Part shown: piece after piece, positions 8,655 through 15,718 of the stretch
Layout of the letters: each line of letters begins with the position of its first letter
How positions within the stretch are numbered: position 1 is the first letter of the stretch
From: an uncultured Verrucomicrobiota bacterium
GTDB taxonomy: Bacteria; Verrucomicrobiota; Kiritimatiellia; Kiritimatiellales; Tichowtungiaceae
NCBI GenBank assembly: GCA_903826865.1
Contig: CAIKGD010000042.1
Location: 1 to 64,000, forward strand
Length of the DNA: 64,000 bases
Direction of reading: 5' to 3'
Position numbers and translations under genes: made by a program
Notes under the pieces: model-generated
What the model was told of the DNA's origin: nothing
The model's database searches: none
The model's input: the letters and a program-made list of their open reading frames with translations, nothing else

Positions 8655-9203
8655 TTAGCCGATCGTGCCGATCAGCCGGAGGAACTCGGTGCGGGTCGCC
8701 AGTTGCGAGCGGAACGTGCCGTGCATCGCCGAGGTGATCATCTTGGAGTTCTGTTTTTCGACGCCGCGCATCATCATACAGAGGTGCTGCGCTTCGATCA
8801 CCACACCGACGCCCTGCGCGCCGGTTTTTTCCATGATGGTGTTGGCAATCTGATCGGTCAGCCGTTCCTGAATCTGGAGGCGGCGGGCGAAGACATCCAC
8901 CACGCGGGCCAGTTTGCTCACGCCGATCACTTTCTTTTCCGGAATGTAGCCGATATGGCACTTGCCGATAAACGGAAGCATGTGGTGCTCGCAGAGGCTG
9001 TAAACTTCGATGTCCTTGACGATCACCATGTGGCTGTCTTCGGCTTCGAAAAAAGCGCCGTTCAGCACGTCATCAATATTCTGGTGATAGCCCTGTGTCA
9101 GAAATTTGTAGGACTCCGCCACGCGCGCCGGTGTGCCTTTCAGCCCTTCGCGCTCCGGATTTTCGCCCAGTTCAACCAGCAGTTTGTGAATCAGCTCTTC
9201 CAT
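8655..9203 (-). CDS. folE: GTP cyclohydrolase I
   Basis: A 182-residue enzyme that converts GTP to 7,8-dihydroneopterin triphosphate, the first step of folate (or related pterin) synthesis. Zinc ligands are visible in [10 protein letters not shown] and in QHLCMMMRG, and the family core [24 protein letters not shown] and RLQIQERLT is intact. The ATG at 9203 is chosen because GGGAG lies eight bases upstream; a longer frame from a TTG at 9242 lacks such a site. It is followed by a REP-like repeat and then recN in the same direction. Confidence 0.97.
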   Translation of the reverse strand: MEELIHKLLVELGENPEREGLKGTPARVAESYKFLTQGYHQNIDDVLNGAFFEAEDSHMVIVKDIEVYSLCEHHMLPFIGKCHIGYIPEKKVIGVSKLARVVDVFARRLQIQERLTDQIANTIMEKTGAQGVGVVIEAQHLCMMMRGVEKQNSKMITSAMHGTFRSQLATRTEFLRLIGTIG

Positions 9204-9303
9204 GGCGTTGCTCCCGTTTAAATCGTGTGCGGAGTGTTCCAAGGTTTAGGGCAAACCGCAATGGTTTTTTGTGAACAAGGCACTTGCGTGGTACTGCTAT
9301 GTT

Positions 9304-9356
9304 GTGGGGCAGACGCCCTCGTCTGCCATTTGTTCGCAGGCAGGGGCTCCTGCCAC
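9304..9356. repeat. REP-like double palindrome between the CCA-adding enzyme gene and folE
   Basis: GTGGGGCAGACGCCCTCGTC... followed by a T-rich spacer and CGCAGGCAGGGGCTCCTGCCAC. It ends three bases from the stop codon of the CCA-adding enzyme gene. Confidence 0.88.
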
Positions 9357-9358
9357 AT

Positions 9359-11392
9359 TTAGACCAACTGTGCTTTCAGCCAGTCGAGAAGGGCGGTACG
9401 GTCTTCAAAGCGGGTTTCGAGCTGGGCGTCATAAGCGAGCTGGATCAGTTCGCCCATGCGCGAACCGGGCGCGACGCCGAGTTCCTGCAGGTCTTTGCCG
9501 GTAATCCATCGTTCGGGCAGGATCGGTTCGCTCTTCATCGCCTCGGCTTTTTCGAGCAGGAACTGGTAGTTGTCGAGCAGGCGGTGACTGCCGGCGCAGT
9601 CAAGGCGGTGCAGTTCGAGTTCGAGATCAAAGGTTTCGGCGCCCATCAGTTTGCGCAGGGTGGATTTATTCATTTTCTGCACGTCTTTGAAACGCATGTG
9701 GCGGTCAATCGCGGTGACGATCTGCCGGATTTCTTTTACCGGCAGTTTTAAACGGCGCAGAATTTCTTCGGCCATCTCGGCGCTTTTGCGGTCGTGTCCG
9801 TGGAACCGCAGGCGGTCTGCGGCGAGTACCGCCGTGGCCGGTTTTCCGATATCGTGAAGAAGGGCCGTATAAGCCAGCAGTTTTTTGAAATTGTCTGGTT
9901 TTGATGGTGGGGCAGACGCCCTCGTCTGCCATTTTTCCGCAGGCGAGGGCGCCTGCGCCACCGGTTTTTCCGCAGGCGAGGGCGTCTGCGCCACCGGTTT
10001 TTCCGCAGACGAGGGCGTCTGCGCCACAAAGAGAGAATACTCATCATTTTTCAAATGAGCTTTTTCCGGGTTGCCCTGAATGTAACGTATAAAGTTCTCA
10101 AGATGAGATTGGCTTCTGACGATGTGGTCAAATGATTCGTCCAACCAGAAAGGCCCGATCCGGTTTAACAGCCGGTTTATTTTTCTTGCAGAGATACTTT
10201 TCCAGGTTCGCACAAGATTACTGAGATCAACATTCTCATAAGGTGCTGTCAGTATGTGAACATGGTTGGGCATGATGACATAAGCCAGCAGCTCATATTG
10301 AATACCGTTTTCATGAAGTAACGTGCTTTCCAACAGAGCACGGCAGCGACTGTTTCTCAAATGACATTCCCCATATCCTTGATCCAATGCCGCTTCCTTT
10401 TCTTCGGTAAATTTCAATTCCTGCTGTTTTGAAATCGGGAGCGAGTCGTTTGTTCTGAATGTGATGAAATAGATTCGGTTCTGTTGCTGCCAATGAGGCA
10501 GTCGGCGGTGAGTTCTGTGGATTTCTCCATCCAGTGATCGGAAGGGGGAGTTTTCTGCAGGGCAGACGCCCTCGTCTGCTGTTTTTCCGCAGGCGGGGGT
10601 GCCTGCGCCACAGTTTTTCATGAGATTGAGCATGAGAACAGTATGTTCAAAGACGTCGCCTTCGGGATGAAACTGCGGCGGCTGTTCCTGTCCGATCATC
10701 GGAAGAATTTCAGGGATGATGAACTTCATCAGACCGAGTTCAACCAGTTCGCGCAGGGCATCGCCGGGCCGGATGCTTTCGGTGAGGGTGCGCGAAAATT
10801 CGTTTTCGATGCGCTCGGCACTGATTTTTGCGAGATCCGGCGCATGCTTTTGAATCGCGGCGCGGGTGGCGGGTTCGATCGTAAAGCCGAGCGTATGCGC
10901 AAAGCGTACGGCACGCAGCATGCGCAGATGGTCTTCGGCAAAACGCTTTTCCGGCTCGCCAATGGCGCGGATTATTTTTTTCTGCAGGTCTTCCTGACCG
11001 CCGACGTAGTCGATAACTTTTTTTTCGACCGGATCATAGAACATTCCGTTGACGGTAAAGTCGCGGCGTTTGGCGTCTTCTTCGGCACCGCAGAAGTGGA
11101 TGGAGTCGGGACGGCGTCCGTCCTGGTAGCCGCTGTCGGCGCGGAAAGTGGCGACCTCGGTTCCGGTGCCGTCCTGCACGACGACGATGACGCCGAATGC
11201 CTTGCCGACCGCGACAGTTTTCGGAAAGAGCGCTTCGATCTGATCAGGAGTGGCGCTGGTGGCCACATCATAGTCTTTGGCTTCGCGTCCGAGCAGTTTG
11301 TCGCGCACAGAGCCGCCCGCGAAGAAGGCGGTAAAACCTGCCTTGCGGATTTGCTTCAGAATTTCCAACGCGGTATGCTCACTGCTGTCCAT
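9359..11392 (-). CDS. CCA-adding enzyme (tRNA nucleotidyltransferase/poly(A) polymerase family) with an in-frame RAYT insertion
   Basis: Residues 1-260 are a normal class II nucleotidyltransferase: the GGSVRD motif (26-31), the catalytic DYD (40-42), RRDFTVNGM and RFAEDHLRMLRAVRF. Residues 498-677 are the rest of the HD domain (LLHDIGKPAT, HD at 513-514) and tail. Between them lie ~237 foreign residues that split the HD domain after its first histidine (FEHTVLML, H250): a REP-derived stretch, a RAYT transposase domain (HUH motif MPNHVHIL, catalytic-type Tyr in RYIQGNPEKA) and three 11-residue REP-encoded repeats. The frame is never broken, giving 677 codons instead of the ~440 expected. The nucleotidyltransferase adds or repairs the CCA end of tRNA and is normally essential, so the fusion is probably tolerated; whether the HD domain still folds is unknown. 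Confidence 0.9.
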   Translation of the reverse strand: MDSSEHTALEILKQIRKAGFTAFFAGGSVRDKLLGREAKDYDVATSATPDQIEALFPKTVAVGKAFGVIVVVQDGTGTEVATFRADSGYQDGRRPDSIHFCGAEEDAKRRDFTVNGMFYDPVEKKVIDYVGGQEDLQKKIIRAIGEPEKRFAEDHLRMLRAVRFAHTLGFTIEPATRAAIQKHAPDLAKISAERIENEFSRTLTESIRPGDALRELVELGLMKFIIPEILPMIGQEQPPQFHPEGDVFEHTVLMLNLMKNCGAGTPACGKTADEGVCPAENSPFRSLDGEIHRTHRRLPHWQQQNRIYFITFRTNDSLPISKQQELKFTEEKEAALDQGYGECHLRNSRCRALLESTLLHENGIQYELLAYVIMPNHVHILTAPYENVDLSNLVRTWKSISARKINRLLNRIGPFWLDESFDHIVRSQSHLENFIRYIQGNPEKAHLKNDEYSLFVAQTPSSAEKPVAQTPSPAEKPVAQAPSPAEKWQTRASAPPSKPDNFKKLLAYTALLHDIGKPATAVLAADRLRFHGHDRKSAEMAEEILRRLKLPVKEIRQIVTAIDRHMRFKDVQKMNKSTLRKLMGAETFDLELELHRLDCAGSHRLLDNYQFLLEKAEAMKSEPILPERWITGKDLQELGVAPGSRMGELIQLAYDAQLETRFEDRTALLDWLKAQLV
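9907..10027. repeat. REP array with two extra 33-base units, translated in frame
   Basis: One full double palindrome (9907-9961) is followed by two 33-base direct repeats (9962-9994, 9995-10027), each starting CGGTTTTTCCGCAG and ending GTCTGCGCCAC. Because 33 is a multiple of three, the host frame is kept and the array encodes VAQTPSSAEKP, VAQTPSPAEKP and VAQAPSPAEKW on the minus strand. It forms the 3' flank of the RAYT insertion. Confidence 0.9.
10028..10557 (-). mobile_element. RAYT (REP-associated tyrosine transposase, Y1/HUH family) embedded in the CCA-adding enzyme gene
   Basis: On the minus strand, within the 677-residue frame, residues ~281-452 carry the RAYT hallmarks: RRLPHWQQQNRIYFITFR, YVIMPNHVHIL with the HUH pair H377/H379, GPFWLDESFDHIVRS, and FIRYIQGNPEKA with the presumed catalytic Tyr437. 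It is bounded on both sides by REP-like palindromes (9907-10027 and 10558-10611), the single-stranded substrates such enzymes are known to act on. The whole foreign block spans about 9901-10613. No in-frame ATG is present at its expected N-terminus, so it is probably made only as part of the fusion or from a non-ATG start. Confidence 0.9.
10558..10611. repeat. REP-like double palindrome at the 5' flank of the embedded RAYT
   Basis: CAGGGCAGACGCCCTCGTCTG, a T-rich spacer, and CGCAGGCGGGGGTGCCTGCG CCAC. It is translated as CGAGTPACGKTADEGVCPA on the minus strand and joins the first half of the CCA-adding enzyme (…MLNLMKN) to the RAYT domain. Confidence 0.9.
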
Positions 11393-11418
11393 AAGTGCAG
11401 TGAGTCTGGAGTGAACCT

Positions 11419-12627
11419 ATGAAAAAGTTAATCCTTTTCTCTCTACTTCTTGCGGCGGCCCTGACGGGTGCCGCCCAGACGACAAATGCGCCGTGGGCTG
11501 AAAGCCTGCAAAAGTTCAACATCGCTTATACCGGTTCGGGCTACATGGATACTGCCGCCTTCACCGAGTTTCTTGACCGCGCCGAGGGTGGACATCCGTC
11601 ACAAAGCTTTTATGAACGCTTTTCGGAGGATCCGGTGGTGTTTTTTAAACAGTGGGGACTTTGGCGTACGTTGCTTTTAATTTTACTTGGCGGGCTGGCG
11701 CTGAACCTGACGCCGTGCGTGCTGCCGATGATTCCGGTCAACATCGCGATTATCGGGGCGGGAGCGCAGGCGGAATCGCGCCGCAAAGGTTTCGCGCTGG
11801 GCTCAGTCTACGGGCTGGGTATTACGGTGGTGTACGGCATTCTGGGTCTGGCTGTGGTGCTGGGCGGTGCACGCTTCGGCGCGCTGAACGCCAGTCCGTG
11901 GTTTAATCTCGGCATTGCGGTTGTATTTCTGATTTTATCGCTTTCAATGTTTGGTGTGCTGCATATCGACCTTTCCCGTTTTCAGAGCGGTCTGGGCGGC
12001 ACGCAGTTCAAGAGCAGGTTCGCTACCGCGTTTGTTATGGGCGGGATTGCTGCGCTGCTGGCCGGTGCATGTGTGGCTCCGGTGGTAATCGCGGTGCTGC
12101 TGCTGGCCGGAAATCTGTACGCGCTTGGAGTGCATGCCGGACTGGTGTTGCCGTTTGTGCTCGGACTGGGCATGGCGCTGCCGTGGCCGTTTGCCGGCGC
12201 AGGACTTTCGTTCCTGCCGAAACCCGGCGCGTGGATGGAATGGGTAAAACGAGGATTTGGCCTGTTGATTCTAATGTTCGCTGTTTACTACGGACTGCTG
12301 GCCGCGCGCCTGCTGAAAACTCCTGTAATGTCGCCGGTCAGCGGAGAACAGTTGGTGAATAGCGCCGTTGGCCTTCGTGACGCATTAGACGAAGCGTATG
12401 CCGCCCGCCAGCCGGTCTTTATCGATTTCTGGGCTGACTGGTGCAAGAACTGCCACGCGATGGATGCGACCACTTTCACCAGCCCGGAAGTTAAAAAGCG
12501 GCTGGCGAAATACAAGGTGATCAAATTTGATGCCTCCAAGTATGACGAATCGCCGGCGAAAGAGACACTCGACCGGTTCAAAGTGGTCGGCCTGCCCACC
12601 TATGTCATCATGGAACCCGTAAGGTGA
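11419..12627 (+). CDS. DsbD-like thiol:disulfide interchange protein, C-terminus possibly frameshifted
   Basis: A 402-residue protein with a signal peptide, a short periplasmic stretch (no recognisable DsbD alpha domain), an eight-helix membrane domain with the two conserved cysteines in NLTPCVLPM (C100) and AGACVAPVV (C218), and a thioredoxin-like C-terminal domain with WCKNC (C342/C345). Such proteins pass electrons from cytoplasmic thioredoxin to periplasmic thiol proteins, for example for disulfide isomerisation or cytochrome c maturation. The frame stops right after GLPTYVIMEPVR, which in this family is usually followed by another ~20-40 residues. The +2 frame continues with RKVKKQPPAERYRRKPPEF. 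A single-base indel near 12618 is therefore possible, though the thioredoxin fold is almost complete. Start at ATG 11419, overlapping nothing. Confidence 0.85.
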   Translation: MKKLILFSLLLAAALTGAAQTTNAPWAESLQKFNIAYTGSGYMDTAAFTEFLDRAEGGHPSQSFYERFSEDPVVFFKQWGLWRTLLLILLGGLALNLTPCVLPMIPVNIAIIGAGAQAESRRKGFALGSVYGLGITVVYGILGLAVVLGGARFGALNASPWFNLGIAVVFLILSLSMFGVLHIDLSRFQSGLGGTQFKSRFATAFVMGGIAALLAGACVAPVVIAVLLLAGNLYALGVHAGLVLPFVLGLGMALPWPFAGAGLSFLPKPGAWMEWVKRGFGLLILMFAVYYGLLAARLLKTPVMSPVSGEQLVNSAVGLRDALDEAYAARQPVFIDFWADWCKNCHAMDATTFTSPEVKKRLAKYKVIKFDASKYDESPAKETLDRFKVVGLPTYVIMEPVR

Positions 12628-12729
12628 AGAAACAACCGCCCGCCGAGCGGTACAGACGAAAACCGCCGGAATTTATTCAATATTTGCATACTTCCGAAAA
12701 CGGCTGGATTCAAGCTTGCCAAGGGCCGG

Positions 12730-12763
12730 GGCGGACTCTAGCATGTCCGCCTTCGTGTTTTTT
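12730..12763 (+). terminator. Rho-independent terminator after the dsbD-like gene
   Basis: GGCGGAC (12730-12736), eight-base loop, GTCCGCC (12745-12751), then a T-rich stretch ending TTTTTT. Lies 100 bases after the annotated stop codon and before yajC. Confidence 0.7.
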
Positions 12764-12786
12764 GTGAAAAAGTAAGGGAGAAAAGT

Positions 12787-13137
12787 ATGTTTTTACAGAC
12801 AATCGCTATGGCTCCGCCTCCGGGCGCAAACGGTCAGCCCGGACAGTCCTCGCCGGTATTCACCATCGGTTGGATGGTCTTTATGGTCGCTATCTTCTAT
12901 TTCGTGATGATCCGCCCGCAGCGGCGCCGCGAAAAAGAGCGGCGGACCCTGATTGCCGCAGTTAAAAGCGGTGACCGCGTACTGCTTACCAGCGGTATTA
13001 TCGGTGAGGTTGCCAATGTGAAGGAAAAAACACTGATTGTGCGCGTCGCTGAAAAAACAAAAATTGAAGTGCTTAAGAGCGCCGTTTCGCAGGTGCTTGA
13101 AGAGAAGGGGGAACTCCCTTCTGAGGTAAAAGCTTAA
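12787..13137 (+). CDS. yajC: Sec translocase accessory subunit YajC
   Basis: A 116-residue protein with one N-terminal transmembrane helix (about residues 27-43) followed by the family signature YFVMIRPQRRREKE and a basic, hydrophilic domain with GDRVLLTSGIIGEV. YajC binds the SecDF complex at the inner membrane and assists protein export. AGGGAG lies just upstream of the start codon. secDF follows after 19 bases, the usual yajC-secD order. Confidence 0.96.
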   Translation: MFLQTIAMAPPPGANGQPGQSSPVFTIGWMVFMVAIFYFVMIRPQRRREKERRTLIAAVKSGDRVLLTSGIIGEVANVKEKTLIVRVAEKTKIEVLKSAVSQVLEEKGELPSEVKA

Positions 13138-13156
13138 ATCGCCGGAATTTTGATCT

Positions 13157-15637
13157 ATGAACAAAAGTACAATGTGGAAGTGGCTGGTACTGATCGCACT
13201 GACCGCGTGGTCGCTGGCGCTGGTGACCCCATTTAAAGAAAAAGTGAAACTCGGTCTCGACCTCAAGGGCGGAACGAGTTTCACCGTTGAAGTGGATCAA
13301 AATGAAGTCCGCAAACAGATGTTGGAGGGCGATGCCAAGCTCGAAGGCAGCGCGCTTGATTCCGCAGTTCAGGAGGCGGTTAAAAAGACGCAAGGTGTAG
13401 CGCTGGAAGTTATCCGCAGCCGCGTGGACGGACTTGGTATTGCCGAGCCGGAAATCTATCCGCTGCTTAACGACCGCATCGTTATCCGTCTGCCGGGCGT
13501 GGATGCGGTTAAGCGCACCGAGGCCAAAAACTCCATTCAAAGTGTGGCCTTCCTTGAATTCCGTCTGGTGCATGCCGAGAGCGATGCCTGGGTGAACGAA
13601 CTGTTTACCGCCGGCCTGACGCCGCCCGGCTTCAGCCTGGTGCGGGTTGGTAATGATCCATGCTATGTCCGCGACCGCAAAGCGCTTGAGGATAAAGCTC
13701 TGGACCGTGTGTTCTGGGAAAATCTGAAAAAATTCGGCACCAAACGCGGGGCTGAGTTCATGCTCGAAAAAGATTCTTTAAAGGACGGCTCCACGGTCTA
13801 CAGGCCGGTATATATCGAAGTGCGCAAACAGCTCACCGGTTCGGCTCTTAAAGACGCCCGGGTTGACTACGATCAGATTAACCGCCCCTACATTTCACTT
13901 TCTTTCAATAAGACCGGAGCCGAGCGCTTCGGCAAAGTCACCGCCGCCTATGCGCCGCGCGGCGAAAACAATCTGAACAGCGACACCGGCCGCCGCCTCG
14001 CCATCATTCTCGACGGACGACTTTATTCCGCGCCGACTATTCAGGATGCGATTTACAGCGGCAACGCCCAGATCACCGGTTCGTTCACCGTGGATGAATG
14101 CACCCGTCTGGTCAATGTGCTGCGCGCCGGTGCATTGCCTGCGCCGGTGACCATTATTGAAGAACGTACAGTTGATCCGTCGCTCGGCAAAGACTCCATT
14201 GACAGCGGAATGCGCGCTTCAGTTTACGGAAGCATCGCCGTATTTGTTTTTATGGCCGGTTATTATTTTCTGGCCGGGATTATCGCGAATGTTTCACTGC
14301 TGCTGGTGATTATCCTGCTGCCGTTCGGCATGTGGTTTTCCTCCGGTCTGCTCAGCCTGTTCTCAGCCGGAGCCGGCGCAATGGCCGGTCTGCCTGTGCT
14401 GACGATGCCCGGTATCGCCGGTATTGCGCTTACTATCGGTATGGCGGTGGACGCCAACGTGCTGATTTATGAACGCATGAGGGAAGAGCTGGAAGCAGGC
14501 AAAGCGCTGCGCAATGCGATCTCGGCCGGTTACGACAAAGCCTTCAGCGCTATTTTTGACTCCAATCTTACCACGCTGCTGACGGCCGTTATTCTTTTTT
14601 GGCAGGGCTCCGGTCCGGTGCGCGGCTTTGCCGTCACGCTGACGGCTGGTATTCTCGTCAGTATGCTCGTGGTTCTTGTCTTCACCCGCCTGCTTCTCAA
14701 TCTGGTGGCCGACAAGACCAGTCTGAAAACCATTAAGATGATGCAGGTTTTCAAAAATCCGCACTTCGATTTCCTCGGTAAACGCGCCTGGGTTATCGGA
14801 ATTTCCGTCGCCGTGATTGTCGGAACCTGGGCTGTTTTCCTTAAAAAGGGGCAGGATAATTTCGGGGTGGATTTCACCGGAGGAACTTCGATCACCTTTG
14901 CCTTTAACGAAAAGCAGCCGGTTGATGCGGTGCGTGCCGCTTTGGATAAGGCTGGAGTGACCGATGCCCGGATTCAGTATCAGAGCGAGCTCGATCCGAC
15001 GGCCAAAGGCGCTGAAACACTGGAAGTCAAGGTGAGCGGACAGAACGGGGATGAGGTTGTTCGCATCATTGAGTCTGCTTTCGGCAAGAGCGGTTATCAC
15101 AGTCTGCAAGCCAACATCGTCGGGCCGCAGATCGGTTCCGAACTGAAGAAAAGCGGCATGATTGCACTGATTCTTTCGCTAGTCGGCATTATCATTTATC
15201 TGGCATTCCGGTTTGAATTCGGCTTTGCAACGGGCGCAGTTGTGGCCGTGGTGCATGACGTGATCATTACCATCGGCATCTACTGTCTGTTCGGGCGCCA
15301 GCTCAGTCTGACAACCGTCGCAGCTTTACTGACCATCATCGGGTATTCGGTCAACGATACCATCGTGGTTTTCGACCGTATCCGTGAAGACCTCCGGGTG
15401 TCGCATGGCAAACCGTATGTTGAAGTGGCCAATCTCAGTATCAATAGAACACTGAGTCGCACCTTGCTGACTGGTGTTTCGACCCAGTTGACCATCATCT
15501 CACTGATGATTTTCGGCGGCGGTGACATCAGCGATTTTGCGCTCGTACTGTTCATCGGTATTGCGGTTGGAACCTTTTCTTCAATCTACATCGCCACACC
15601 GGTGGCGCTGCTCTGGCACAAAGAAGAAAAAGCGTAG
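13157..15637 (+). CDS. secDF: Fused protein translocase subunit SecDF
   Basis: An 826-residue fusion of SecD and SecF. The SecD half opens with a transmembrane helix and LGLDLKGGTSFTVEV, followed by the large periplasmic P1 region and a six-helix RND bundle (VLRAGALPAP, IALTIGMAVDANVLIYERMREEL). The SecF half begins near residue 530 with its own first helix, NFGVDFTGGTSITF, and a second RND bundle ending ...TIIGYSVNDTIVVFDRIRED. The complex uses the proton or sodium gradient to complete export of preproteins through SecYEG. Fusion is common in several phyla. It follows yajC closely and is probably cotranscribed with it. Confidence 0.97.
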   Translation: MNKSTMWKWLVLIALTAWSLALVTPFKEKVKLGLDLKGGTSFTVEVDQNEVRKQMLEGDAKLEGSALDSAVQEAVKKTQGVALEVIRSRVDGLGIAEPEIYPLLNDRIVIRLPGVDAVKRTEAKNSIQSVAFLEFRLVHAESDAWVNELFTAGLTPPGFSLVRVGNDPCYVRDRKALEDKALDRVFWENLKKFGTKRGAEFMLEKDSLKDGSTVYRPVYIEVRKQLTGSALKDARVDYDQINRPYISLSFNKTGAERFGKVTAAYAPRGENNLNSDTGRRLAIILDGRLYSAPTIQDAIYSGNAQITGSFTVDECTRLVNVLRAGALPAPVTIIEERTVDPSLGKDSIDSGMRASVYGSIAVFVFMAGYYFLAGIIANVSLLLVIILLPFGMWFSSGLLSLFSAGAGAMAGLPVLTMPGIAGIALTIGMAVDANVLIYERMREELEAGKALRNAISAGYDKAFSAIFDSNLTTLLTAVILFWQGSGPVRGFAVTLTAGILVSMLVVLVFTRLLLNLVADKTSLKTIKMMQVFKNPHFDFLGKRAWVIGISVAVIVGTWAVFLKKGQDNFGVDFTGGTSITFAFNEKQPVDAVRAALDKAGVTDARIQYQSELDPTAKGAETLEVKVSGQNGDEVVRIIESAFGKSGYHSLQANIVGPQIGSELKKSGMIALILSLVGIIIYLAFRFEFGFATGAVVAVVHDVIITIGIYCLFGRQLSLTTVAALLTIIGYSVNDTIVVFDRIREDLRVSHGKPYVEVANLSINRTLSRTLLTGVSTQLTIISLMIFGGGDISDFALVLFIGIAVGTFSSIYIATPVALLWHKEEKA

Positions 15638-15718
15638 GGAGAAGGATGAATTATGGACTATGAATTATGAAGCGAGTCATTTTCATGGTTCATAGTTCAC
15701 CTTTCATAATTCTCTCCC
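15638..15718. repeat. Imperfect inverted repeat filling the secDF-recJ gap
   Basis: The whole 81-base gap is nearly self-complementary: GGGAGAAGGATGAATTATGG and ACTATGAATTATGAA on the left pair with TTCATGGTTCATAGTTC and TTTCATAATTCTCTCCC on the right. It could act as an RNA hairpin or be a relic of a short mobile repeat. There is no T run, so it is not a typical terminator. The ribosome binding site of recJ would lie inside the right arm. Confidence 0.55.

Noticed and set aside
9962-10027. Regular 33-base repeats as a CRISPR array.
   Set aside because: The units are adjacent without spacers, lie inside a coding frame and match the REP family of the region.
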